A stretch of DNA of 64,000 nt from Climacium dendroides (taxonomy: Eukaryota; Streptophyta; Bryopsida; Hypnales; Climaciaceae). Positions within the stretch are counted from its first letter, which is position 1; each line of letters opens with the position of its first letter. The DNA is taken from positions 27,647,029 to 27,711,028 of the forward strand of contig OX467083.1 in assembly GCA_950106755.1 (NCBI GenBank), given 5' to 3'. The notes beneath the pieces are model-generated. The model did no database searches, was not told the origin of the DNA, and saw only the letters and a list, made by a program, of their open reading frames with translations. Shown in pieces: positions 51,681-63,700 of this stretch. The translations under genes and the position numbers were made by a program.

Positions 51681-52037
51681 GCAGTCTTGACCTTCACATG
51701 TACTTCACATGTACTTCACATAGTAGAGCCATTCTTAGACAATCATGATTTTAAACGTTTAGATTCTTGATTTTCTGCTAACACAAATGACATATACAAC
51801 TTCACTATTGAATTTCAATGATAACACATAATCTCACCCAACTTCTACACAAGCGCATTCACTATCTAATCTATAATACAACATACAGTATCCCTTGTAT
51901 GTCACCTTCCTCTAATGACAAGAAAACTTTTGCACTGTATTTGTATGTTATGTATTCAATGCAATGTTTTTGAAAATACTCAATTCGGAATATGAAAGAA
52001 AAGTTTATGTATTATACTTCTGGGCATGTTTCTGAAC
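51681..52037. other. Spacer between the subterminal array and transposase stop
   Basis: AT-rich, presumably the 3' UTR of the transposase transcript; nothing else recognised. Confidence 0.4.
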
Positions 52038-55000
52038 TCAATTACAATCTCCATCACAATATTGTAGGTCATCCACATGTACTTCGTCTTCTTGTAGACG
52101 TTGCAATGCAATTGCCACCACATCAACTTCTACTTCCACTGCATCATACAAGATGGGTGTTTTTGGTATGAGGTCTTCAGACAAGTCAGTGGCTTCGAGT
52201 CCGTGAAACTCTGTTGTCTTTCCAAGGGATATGCACTCCACTTCAGTTGTTCCTTCATGTTCAGAGAACAATCGAACACCTCTCGGTTCCCTGCGGAGTA
52301 CAACTTCCCATCCATGTCTGGCCTTGTCTGATGCAAAAAATACTTGTTCAATGTGGAGAGGGAATGCAAACGACTGTGCTGAGTAAGGAATCAATCTATC
52401 GAAATTCACACTAGTGAATCCATACTCATCACGCTTCATAGTGGCTCCATCGCCCTTCATGTTTGCAACCACCCAATTGCAATATAGTACCACTACCTCA
52501 AACTGCCCATAATCTACAGATAGGATTTCCTCCACCCACCCTACGTACTCTAGCTTTGAGTCCTTCATGTTTTTATCCTTTGCGCCTGCTCGACAAAGTT
52601 GTTTAAAGGTTGCTGCTATTCCTGAGTCCATTGTTGTCAATTTCTTCTCAACGCTTCGAACACGAATGTGGTTTCCGAATGCATACATGGAACGATATGA
52701 CTTGGCTCGATCTGATGGAGGTAACATTAGAGTCCTCACATCTTTGTCCACTTCTTCTGTACCGACTTCTATAGCTCGTAGTACTGCCTTTGGAAACCAA
52801 ATATGAAACTTTTCGTCGCACATTTCAGTCGGGTACAGTACTCGACTTTGATGTTTTTTACGCCTATACTCTTGTCGCTCTCTTTCACGACGGCGCATGT
52901 CATCTTCATGCCTCCTACGTCATTCAATAATTGAATGTGTGAGTTCATTCTGATTTACAAACCTAATACTACTTTGAGTCATACATGCACTTACAATACT
53001 TGTTGCAATCATAAATGCAATTAGATTGCTAGGTTTAGTCACAAACACAATCACTAAAGTAGTTAACCAAAAGAAAAATATACTAATGTTCTTCTCACAG
53101 AAATGTTAGCACATGACTATGTGTAGTTACAATTTCATATATGACATTTATATTGCATTACTAAATGGGAACACAAAGAGTGATGGATCTTTTTTCTTCT
53201 ATGGGATGGAACAAAACATTATTACTATCAACATTTGATTCTAAATGCTCTTATGCAGTAGGGGGGTTATTTCTTTCATAGGACCTCACCTCCTCCACTC
53301 CTCCAACGGTGCTGCATTGTTCAATACAAACTCGTGAATCCATTGTTGTAGTTCACTTGATAGGTGGCGTGCTCGTCCACTGCCTTCCAAAATTTCGTCA
53401 TACATTGATGGATCCTCTTTGTCATCCCACACTCTTCGGGTGGTCACTGTATACTCCTGCATGTATTCAGTACAGAACCCCAATGCTTCCACCACAGCGT
53501 AGCCTTCAGCCATGCTACCCTCTGGTCGAGCCCGATTCCTGACATATCCTTTTAGTGTCTTCAAATACCTTTCAATGGGATACATCCAACGTGTATGAAC
53601 GGGTCCGCAAATTTCTACTTCTTCCACAAGGTGGACAACTAAGTGACTCATGATGTCAAAAAAAGATGGCGGGAACTCTTTCTCCAGCATGCATAATGCT
53701 ATCACCATATCTGACCTCAATTCCTCAAGAGCATTGGTATCAATGGTTTTAGCACATATCCTCCTAAATACACGGCTCAACATAATTATAGCTTTTCGTA
53801 CCTCCTTTGTTAGCACTGTACGAACATTGAGTGGTAAAACTTGTTGCATGAGGACATGGTAGTCATGTGATTTCAAACCCTTCATGGTCCCATTCACATG
53901 CACGCGCTTCTTCAATTGACCCACATATTGGGTGGGTGTTTGCAATGTTCGAATTCCATCTACGAAGACCTGACGTTCATGTTTCGTAAATGTGTAAGAT
54001 GAACAAGGTAATATGACGCTCTTAGGTTTTTTCCCAGGTATGGGCCAAAGATGTTTACGTACACCTGCCTCCTTCATGTCCAAACGGACCTCCAAGGAGT
54101 CTTTTTCTCCGTACAAGGTCTTCAACATATTCTCGGTGATGTTCTTCTCACAATGCATGACGTCCAATGTGTGTCGAATCAAAAGGTCCTGCACCATGAC
54201 TTCCAGATGTTACAAATTGCATACACTATGACTATATTCAATCATTTCATTCATAAAACTACCTCTAATATGTCACAACATTTTGATTTATAAGACAAGA
54301 ATTGTACTAGACTAGTACATTTCTTATCACTTAACTACAATGAAAATAATGTTTTATGACTGCAAAATATGACTGCAAACAGTCGTAAACGACTGGAGTC
54401 AGTCATATTTTCTGATTTTATGACTGCTTGCAGTCATATTTTGCAGTCATAAAACACTGCTTTTGTTGTAGAGCTTTGAGAAGCAATTTCATAAATTACA
54501 AAAAAACATCAAATTCCCACACCCACTTACTTTCCAATACGGCAAGTCATACAGACATGTCCTTCTCTTCACTCCGTGCTTGTGTACTGGATCTACCAAA
54601 TTTTCTACACCATTTTCACGGGACTTTGTCAACCATTCCTCTCGCTCTTCTGCATAACGAAGTTGTTCTCGACCAGTCATCCTTCTAGGTGGAGGTCTTT
54701 CATCCACTTCACCATCAAATGTACCCCTTTGTCGTCTCCACTGATGAGTCATAGGCAAGTATCGTCTGTGCCCCATATACAAGTTTTTTCTCAAGGCTTT
54801 AGAACGCCTAGTTACTATATGTGGTCCACATACTGGACATGCTCTATATCCTTTTGTTACTTGACCTGAGATTAATCCATATGCGGGAAAGTCATTCACC
54901 GTCCACATGAGAATGCCATGTAACTTGAATGATTTCACTTCTGAATTTTTGCAAGATCCGTCCAAGCAATCAACCCCTCTCCATAGTTCTTGAAGCTCCT

Positions 55001-56081
55001 CAATCAATGGTGCCAGGTACACATCTATGTTCTTCTCTGTTACACTCTCTTTTCCTGGAATGATTAATGTAAGCATCATAAAGAAATTTTTTGTCACCAA
55101 CCAAGGGGGAAGATTGTAGTTGAGCATAATCACTGGCCAAGTTGAATGGCTAAGGCTTTGGTTCTGAAATGGATTCACACCATCCAATGCTAAGCCAAGT
55201 CTGACATTGCGCTCATCTTCAGCAAACCATTGCCACTTGTTGTTCACATGATTCCAAGCCTTGGAATCTACAACCGATCTCATCACCTTGTCTTTGCTTT
55301 TCCCACCTACATGCCATTTCATGAGCTCCGCCAACTGTGTATTGCTATACATTCTTCTTAATCGTGGAATCAAAGGGAAGTGTCTCAATACTTTCACTGG
55401 TACATTGTTGGAGTTCTCTACGTATCGGGATTTGTGGCAAGTAGGGCACTCTACTGCGTCTTGTAGTTCGTTGCGGAACAAACAACATCCATCTCTACAC
55501 ACATGTATGGAATTGTATGACAACCCCAACTTCATCAAAAGACTTTTGGCTTCATAAAATGATTTGGGAAGTGAATTCTCTTTTGGTAATATGGTCTCTG
55601 TCAACAACTTCAGCAACTCATCAACAAAACTATTAGAGACACCATGAGTAGTGCAGCTCACTAGCAACATGAGCGTGGACATCAAATGGTTGGAATCGCT
55701 TCCCACGTACAAAGGAGTCTGTGCTTCTCGCAAAAGAACATCCATATCTACGCCAGTTACATCTTCCATGTTGGTTGAAGTCCCCTCTCTCTCCATCTGG
55801 TCATTGTTGGCATTCACTTGCTCGTTAAGATTGTTAGTGTATGAACCTTGTAAATCATTTATCCTCAAATCATCTTCATCTGTTGCATCATCAAGTGTGT
55901 CCGTAATAATATTCTCAATTCCTTCTCCACGGACATGTATGCTGTCATACTTGTTAAAGCACTTTGTTACCATACGGAGCACATCCACCTCTCCAACATT
56001 TGGAGAGGGGTCTCGTTGAACAGGCTCTCCTCGAATACTTCTTCGTTTATGCAATCGGAGGTCCACAGGAGCATAGTCATC
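52038..56081 (-). CDS. CACTA transposase, TNP2 type
   Basis: Catalyses cut-and-paste movement of CACTA elements. Three exons, 56081-54531, 54188-53290 and 52914-52038, join in frame to 1108 residues. Exon 1 is the TNP2 domain: the Cys motif ECPTCHKSRY, PRLRRMYSNTQLAELMKWH, GLALDGVNPF, WPVIMLNYNLPPWL, FFMMLTLIIPG and RACPVCGPH. The splice gives LPYWK-DLLIRHTLDVMHCEKN, exactly the continuous family motif. Exon 2 carries the DUF4218 segment (PPSFFDIMSHLVVHL, MYPIERYLKTLKGYVRNRA). Exon 3 is DUF4216-like (YGFTSVNFDRL, PLHIEQVFFASD). No stop or frameshift in 3.3 kb. The first exon follows an acceptor (CTACAG) and opens without ATG, so coding sequence must lie further upstream, possibly in the SET gene. 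Confidence 0.9.
54335..54471. mobile_element. 137-bp CACTA-like foldback inside the transposase intron
   Basis: Both ends read CTACAA...GTTTTATGACTGCAAAA in inverted orientation and the middle is palindromic (CAGTCGTAAACGACTG). It occupies the first intron of the transposase gene (54189-54530) and shares terminal sequence with the left end at 50761. Hence a non-autonomous relative nested in, or left behind in, its presumed master element. Confidence 0.75.
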
Positions 56082-56575
56082 CTGTAGTAGTCCATGTGTA
56101 CCACATACACATATAAGTTTATTGTAAAATTAATAATTGGAACATGCAAACTTGTGGGACGTGATCATAATAAAATATAGCATTCTGTATTGCTGGATAA
56201 TCATCATGAACATTTCAATTAGCACTCCAAATAGGATCTCTTAAGTCAAAGAAATGATTATCAATTTTAGTTTTCATAAATTGGCAAAAAATTCAATTTT
56301 CATTAATTCATTATATGCTTAGTATGAATTAAAAATAATTATCATTTTCCCTTACTACATCATGAATACACAATTTCATATTCATGATCTACTTTCCCAT
56401 AAGGCCAAAACACATGTAAACAATTGACACTATCTGGCACTCTACCATTATATTCCACCACATATAGTGGGCCTCAACAACATTGCTAACTACACAATAT
56501 GACTGAATACAAAGTGTGACTACGCATAGTTTTTTCGAAAAATTCAATGATCCTATTCATTTGACAATACGTTTT
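56082..56575. other. Interval between SET and transposase exons
   Basis: AT-rich, about 0.5 kb, flanked by a possible donor (TAT|GTAAAT at 56584) and a good acceptor (CTACAG at 56082). It is either an intergenic spacer or an intron. Confidence 0.45.
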
Positions 56576-57398
56576 TCAATTTACATAGTAATGTGCATAC
56601 AGCTCCTCTCCAACCACAATATTCCTTGACGCTATTGTCATTACATATCCCCACTCCAAGTTGTTCCATGGTTTGGGCTGCATGCAAAACTCCCACATGA
56701 CGTTCCCTAACTCCTCTCGACCTATAGAACTATTAATAAATCCGGCTACATTTCCCTTCAATACATCTCCGTCTATATACAAGTCCGGCTCAACTTCCAT
56801 CACATATGACTTTATGCGAGGCCGTCCTTCCTTTAAAATTTTATACTCTACTAGTGTGTACTGGGGTCCTACAAAGGGAAGTAACTCTTCCCCTTTTTTT
56901 GCGGGTTGCAGGGCAAAAAGACCCCAACCCATGAAAGGAAACGTTGACACCTTCACATCCCAATTTCTTTGCCAATAGGAAAATATTGTTAGTTTCGGTA
57001 TGGGACCATCACACCACTGTCCATCATACACATTTGACCTCCACTTCTCTAAAGCCACTACTCTTGTAGACGTTCCTTTCAGTGTGCCATTCGTTGAAGT
57101 ATGTGTCTCTCTTACAAATGTTTGTAAAGAAACCAAAGAGGAGGCTTCCACATAGGGTCTCCACAAGGCCTACACAAGTCACTGAAACTTTAAGAAAACA
57201 ATGTAGATGTATATCATTGACAAAAGCATACTGTTTTTTTAATAAACAATTCATTATTTTGAATGTCCTTACCAAGATAGAGGCCGTAAAAGCTGGGTCC
57301 CTCTTCTTGCTGCGAAGATGTTTTTGAATTGTACGTCTATCAAGCACTTTTCCTCCTGCACACTTCATGCAAGGGCATGGGTACTTTGTTAGACGCAT
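56576..57398 (-). CDS. SET-domain protein with transposase-type Cys/His motif
   Basis: Two exons, 57398-57273 and 57169-56576, phase 0, give 239 residues. Residues 6-28 (YPCPCMKCAGGKVLDRR, then IQKHL) have the CxCxxC...HL pattern of the transposase-associated domain that normally opens TNP2 proteins. Residues about 113-238 are a SET fold: GWGLFALQPAKKGEEL, YVMEVEPDLYIDGD, GNVAGFINSS, and IVVGEELYAHYYVN. The GxG, the GN-x-A-x-FIN core and the C-terminal Tyr motif are present, but the usual NHS-Cys is NSSI, so lysine-methyltransferase activity is uncertain. Upstream the same frame continues to ATG at 57470, interrupted by a TAG at 57426-57428. It lies 5' of, and on the strand of, the transposase. 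It may be an independent gene or the N-terminal part of the transposase. Confidence 0.75.
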
Positions 57399-57673
57399 GT
57401 TATCTGCTTCAATTTCTTCTTCTTGCTATAATCGTAGCTCTTGCAAACTTTGAAGCTCCCCCTCAGACATGCTGTGCACTTCCCTGATATGCACTACCAA
57501 GAAAATGTCAATGTAATATATTTCAATCACTTTTGCATTAGTCATAATTGAACATTAACATGACTATTGCAATATGGCTATGACTACTCCAGAGTCATAG
57601 AAATTGTTTACAACAACTACTTTCATTCCTGTGAATGCCTAAACTGTACTCAGTATAGTCTTAGAAGTCTACG

Positions 57674-57960
57674 TACAATTCAAGTTACATGACATGACTA
57701 AATACAGTTATATAAGTGGACATACAACTCATGTTACATGACATGACTGACTACAGTCATATAAGTCGACATACAACTCATGTTACATGACATGACTTCA
57801 TACAGTCATGTTGGTCGAAATACAACTGAAGTTACATGACTTGGTACAGTCATATAAGTTGAAATACAACTCACATTACATGACATGAGTTGGTACAGTC
57901 ATGTTTGTCGAGATACAACTTAGGTTACATGATATCCCTAGGCATAGTGATGTGACTTCG
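57674..57960. repeat. Right-hand subterminal array, about 49-bp period
   Basis: Six tandem copies starting near 57674, 57723, 57773, 57821, 57865 and 57914. Each has TACAACTC, GTTACATGACATGACT and TACAGTCATAT-type words. The CAGTCATA word is shared with the array at 50980-51680, supporting one element spanning both. Confidence 0.8.
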
Positions 57961-60700
57961 CTCACATCACCAACTGTACATCTACGCTGGATGCCAAGAA
58001 CATTGCAACATTTCAAGTATAATTTGGTATTTCATACCAACGCACAGTGCAATGGGACAATATGAGGACCACCAACACAAAGGTCAGACATACTTTTCTA
58101 TTAAGTATGGAAAATGCCCGTTTCGATGCCTACTCAAAAATAGGCATTGTGGCAAATTGTGGCAAAGTGGGCCACCAACACTAACAACAGAGATATACCT
58201 AACAACACGTGGGAACATAGAGCTCATACTAAAACTACTATTGCTGCACACTTGTTGTTAACCCCTGAGCACCTATTGCCCCCCAAAAGGGGCACTACTC
58301 TAAATTCAAAGCAGATCCTATAACTTCACAAATCCAATGCATACTACCTTGGGTTTACTTCAGTAAGAGTACCATGTGGAGGTCTACCAAGTGGGGTTGG
58401 ACGTGTACATCATTGGTAAATGGAGTGGGTGGCCTTTGTTATCCGGAAGGGTCAAAAACATTGCTACTTTTCTCTTCGAATGAGTTCCAAGATAATAGGG
58501 CCAGTGCTTCTGGCCGGTTGCAAATGCTTGGGATATGACATCTCTAATTCAATTTCCTTGCATATGTTTGTAGTGCAAGGTCATTGACTTACGTGTAAGC
58601 CAATCCTATACCTAGCTGCCGCTCTGTTCAAGTGTTTCAAACTTCGTTGCCATTCATTCAAGGTTCGACTTTGATGATTTCAAACAGTGAACTCAATCCT
58701 AAATTGGGCAAGTGACCCAGAACTTCTTCCTACTCTTGTGACTATAATTTCAGGAGCATTTGATGCTTCGTCCTATTGAAGATTCTATAAAACTAACCTT
58801 ACAAAAGAAACCAACTACTAGTAATAATGTATGAATCTAGCAAAACCGAATTCAAGACAATACAAAGAGGTAATGGATTGGCATGTGAAGACGAGCACCT
58901 CCTCTAGGAAATAGGTAGAGCACGCCCCAACGTCTTCGTAAAAAGAAAGATCCACCAAAATTGATGAAAGGGAGGATCCACCAAAAAATTCTCCACATCA
59001 GTTTCAATGAGTTCGGATTGGAGAACATGAACAATACCAACACCTTTGGAACGTGCCTATCAGTGATGCACAGTTACGCGTCTTCAATCATGAATACTTG
59101 ATTTCCATTGCGTACGAGGTTAATGTTATGATATAGAATTCAAACAGAAATCCTAAATTCTAAAACAATTAACAAATTTTAATTTCCATAATGATGGTGA
59201 GAGTCTATGAACTGTTACATCTTATTGGTCAACAACACGGTAGCTATATTCTTAATGGCTTCACTTGTTCTCATAATGAGTGCATTTTGAACTCCAAACC
59301 ATAAATATTTAATGGTCAAGAACATGGTGGCATCAATCTTTTGCCTTCAATTCTACTCATGATGCCTTGTTCAACTTGAATTCATGAACGTGAAACTTAA
59401 ATTAAGAATGAGGATACACAAGGGATCAGAATTTATGACTGTTTTAAGTTCCTAGTTTACATGGAGGATGCAAAAATGCCAGGCCAAACTTCCGAATTTT
59501 GATCAATTCTTGTTGATCTTGACCTTGTCCACAGCACGCGGTAATTATGAATATGAATTCAACAAGGAGAACACCAAGTTCATGCATTACATGAATAAAC
59601 TTCAAAATTGGAGGTGAAGGCATTGCAACTCCTCTCACTGGATTCTTGATTCTTGATTGTTATTTCAAAAATTGTTTTGGGATTCACATTCGATCAATCA
59701 ATCCAAACTTTGCACCACCAACGATCGAATTCAAGAATTCAGCTACTTTTCTTCTCTTTGAATTTTTCCTTAGCTTTTCAGATTCTTCATGAATGTGATG
59801 CCTTTATGCGATTCATTGACCGAAACTCACAAATTTGCTAACCACCGGTACCATGTCAAACCGACATACAGTAACAATGAAAATGATTCAAGATCCACAC
59901 CAACTTCAAGGGACTAGTGCGTATGAAGTTGGAACTTGTGGAAACGTAGTTCCATGAAATCTATCACCCTTTAGTTGAACCATCAGAGTGATCCATACTG
60001 TATGAGACCTGATACCCTAAACCCTAAACCAACCCTGAAAAACACTAAAACCCTGCATGGCTTATCATTTGGAAGTTGCAATCATGCGGTGGAATGACCT
60101 TTGAAAAATCACATACAATTAATTGTTATATTGATGAGCTGACTCCGAATGATACCATTTCTATGATAGCTATGCACGTTTTTTGCAAGGTCTTCAACTG
60201 GTTTGATTGTAATGATCGTAAAATTGACAAAATTTCTACAAATTTAAACTATCATACTCCTATCTAGAACCTCTGACCGACATTGATCAGTCTTAGCTTA
60301 TACCAGTCCGGGTTCAGAGAACTCTGTACACGCAAATGTCTAGGTTTCCTTCAACATAGTGTCAGAGCTCTGAAACGGTACATTATTACGTACTGACGTG
60401 ACCATTTCGGGAAGAGAAGTGATGAGCTCTAGTCATGCCCACTCTGGTTGGTTGTAATGTATTCCTGAGAATGTGGTTTGTTATTAATGCTACCTTTGAC
60501 TCAACAAATTAAATTAATTCAATCGTTCCAATTCACAAATTTGCAAGGGCATGACTGTCTAAGTTGCTATCTGTTTGATTTCAAAATGCTGCATTGAGAG
60601 AAGGAATCGATTAGCAACAGCTTCCCTTGTTAGATTTCATGCCAACAGTTGAAGGTCAAAGCGGCAAACATCATCCCCTTCCATCAAATTCATGTCTAAC
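57961..60700. other. Intergenic DNA to the right of the CACTA element
   Basis: No supportable gene. A short telomere-type motif, CCCTAAACCCTAAACC, occurs near 60012-60028, with degenerate CCCTGAAAAACACTAAAACC after it. It is interstitial. Confidence 0.4.
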
Positions 60701-63700
60701 TACGTGAATGTGTTTACGTAGACAGAGTCCAGCACACACCCTGTACATGAGCTTGGTTTAGAAAAAAAAAAGGAGGAAAATCCTTACCTAGAAGTGCCGC
60801 AGGAGGGACTTCTGCCATCCAGAGAGCATGTGGGAGCGAGAAGCAAGGAATCTGCACAGTAGTTTTACTACAAGCCGCTTGGATTCTCACTAAGTTCAAA
60901 GCTTAGGAAACATAGAAAGGAAGGTCTTTCAGGGTGATCACGACAGACGGCAAATGTATCTTCATCGAACCGCAAACTCCTCCACCGATTTCTTGACTCA
61001 TGGATGTCTCCGAGGATTCTCTGTCAATGGAACCCACCTGCACAGGCAAAACCACTTGAATCTCAGCCTGCACCCCCTAAACCAACAAAGAAAAAATACT
61101 TCACCGAAGCTCCTACATGACCGAGAATTCAGGGGCCCAACAATTCCTGCGAGAGATCGGTGAACAAAGGAGAACACGTCTGCATGCAGTGCGACGGAAG
61201 AAGCCACCACAGCGAAATTCTATTTTTAGTTGTTGTTATTTCCGTAAAGTGTGGCAGCGCTTCACTTTTCGGGGGACTTCTGTGTGTGAAACTCCAGTGC
61301 CCCAGTGACAGTGCTATTTTAGCACCTACTAATCGGTCCCACTGCATTCATGACTTGTGGGCCGCCGCTCCAGCTCCGACTCAAGCGCAGGTTCAGCTAC
61401 CCAACAACTTGCGACTTCTTTCCTTCACCAGCCGAGCACTCTTGTTTTTCCTTCGCTGGTTGACTAGATTTCGAACATTTCCCTAAGCTATCTTGGTTTG
61501 CCAAGCACCGGCATGAGACTCTGTGGGACGTGAACATTTGCTTGTAAGCCGCGACTTCAATATGATTTGATTTCCTTCTTCGTCGTTGCTGTTCCGCTTC
61601 TTTCTTTCCTGTTGAGTTGCTTCTGTTTCCCCCTCTGCAAGCCATGCAGACCACCGGTGATAATAACATTGACACTTCGATGGCTTAGCTCTGGTGCAGA
61701 CGGTCCGTTTAGATTAGTACAGCGAAGTTAGCGTACTGGAGAAGCTGCTCTAATCGTGTGCCAGGTGCGGCCCTTACGTCACAACTGAGGTTCAACTTCT
61801 GCAGGAAGCTCGCTCTCGGTTTAGGTGCGATCCTAGCATTTTGTCGCTCTTCATGATGATTTACAGATTGGAATATGGCATAAAAATTAGGAATATTGGT
61901 ACTGTAGAAATTACATATGACTTTTGTGAGCTGAAAATCAAAGTACTGTACAGTAGTCTGTAATTAAGCGGTTGTGAACATAAATTCTAAGAGCTGTTGC
62001 CGCATAGGGAGATGAAGTTACTTCTGGCTGATTCCCGGATTTCCATTCCCAGTTATAAATTTGTTTTGTACAAAAAAAATTCTGCCAATGATTTCCCATG
62101 TTTGCCACATTTCCCGGATTCCCTTCTCCACGTTCCAAGCTACGATGAATTACAGATTGGAGTATGCCAGCTGCTATAGAAAATTTTGAAGAATTGTATT
62201 TTTATTTATTGTTAGTTACAGTAGTCTGCAATCGAGAAGTTAACAACTTACGATATCCTGCACATCATTTTCTGTATCCTAGCTAGTATGGAAAATGAAT
62301 TCAGTCCATACTTAATTTCAGCAAGTATGTACTTCTAAAAAATTAAAGTGCTGATACTTTATCTTTGCCAGTTCAGTTTCTTCACAGGTTGTACCAATAT
62401 ATGATTTGGCTTTGGTTGTATTATGCGCATGAGTTACTGACGTTTTTCAGACAGTGCATATATAGTCGGAGTGCATTCATCTCTTGTGAGTGATGCTCTT
62501 CATCGTGTATGTATAAGCAGTTTGGGATTGCAATTGACTGCGAATCATGTATCATCCCATGTCTGCATTTGTTTCAATTCTCGATGCTAAGGTTGGACGA
62601 AATCATGTACGTGTGACATGTGCTACAAGAGCTTGGCAGGGATTCAGGGTGCAAAATTGAGGGCAAAATAAACCATTCATAGGGTGCAGCGTATCCAGTG
62701 AGATGATCACTGTCGACTTGTAGAGCGAGAACTCAACAGAGATAGTTGGCCACAGACTTTATTCATGGATTAATAACAGCTCTTTGGAAAACATTCATGT
62801 TTGTTCATCACTCCATATTCTGCCGGTCTAATTAGAAGTGTTATCGTGTTTTGTTGTTGCACGTTTTGGATATATGGAGTAGGTACGTGCTCCAGAGCAG
62901 GCAATTGATCAACTGTGGAAATTCTACCCTGCCGGGAGTAAGGAACTTGGAACATCGTCTGGTGGAGCAAGGCTGCTTAGAATGCAGGTATTGCAGATAT
63001 TTTGCAACTGCGATTTCAGTTTCCTTTTCTATAAATATTTTCTGTTTGAAATGTGTCAGTCGCACTCGTCTGCCATGTAGTTACTTGGTCGGTGTGAAGC
63101 GCGTTCAGTTAGCTACATCGACCGAGGTCTCTTGCAGAGACAAGTCAGAAATAATTATGTTGTGTCTCGCAAAGTCAGAATGAGTACAAATACGCAATTC
63201 CGAAGGGCTTACTTTCCCTGACTTTTTTATTTCAATTCCAGTTTTCAATTAGAAACTGCTTGTTACAGCTGTAAATTTCATGAAACCTGTTAATTATTTA
63301 GAAGCTTAGTGAGACCTACTTGTTCGTTTTTTAACCATTTTCTCCTTGAACCCCGTTCGTGAGGCTCATTTCGTTCTGTACTGTGATGCAGTCATTTTGC
63401 AAATGGTTAGGGAAGTAGCGTGCACTTGGTGTGTGCTGCTGTATGGTTATCAGTTCACAATTGGTGAGAATCTAGTCAGCATTTAGAGCGTTTCTGATGA
63501 AAGGTTTTTCAGATTGTTGAGGTTGTTTGAACCGTATTTACTTCTTTTTTTTCCACTTCGCTTTTGCAGTGCTATATTGGCAACGGAGGAAATAACAAGC
63601 TATACTGGTGATTTTTTAGAGCAAGCGTATTTGCTCTTTTGAGGGCAGTGCAGTGCAACATTTTTATTACAAGTACGTTAATGCACATCACCTGTTATTT

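Larger units (their letters stand above)
50761..57960 (-). mobile_element. CACTA (En/Spm) DNA transposon carrying TNP2 and SET genes
   Basis: The left end is CACTACAACAATGG at 50761, the canonical CACTA terminus. It is followed by many CAGTCATA-type subterminal motifs, then minus-strand genes for a TNP2-type transposase and a SET protein. The right side ends in a second array with CAGTCATA motifs (57674-57935). I could not find a matching inverted CACTA terminus on the right, so that border is approximate and the element may be truncated there. The uninterrupted transposase frames suggest recent activity. Confidence 0.75.

Noticed and set aside
50864..51748. Long open frames rich in Ser-His-Ile-Phe and Gln-Ser-Tyr-Phe repeats
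   Set aside because: They are translations of the CAGTCATATTTT array in several frames at once; no coding signature.
57494..57510. CACTACCAAG as the right CACTA terminus
   Set aside because: It points in the same direction as the left end, whereas a right terminus must be inverted.
60012..60028. Telomere repeat (CCCTAAA)n suggesting a chromosome end
   Set aside because: Only about two units, internal, flanked by ordinary sequence.
62851..63183. 110-codon frame on the plus strand
   Set aside because: No motif and atypical composition; cannot be told from chance.
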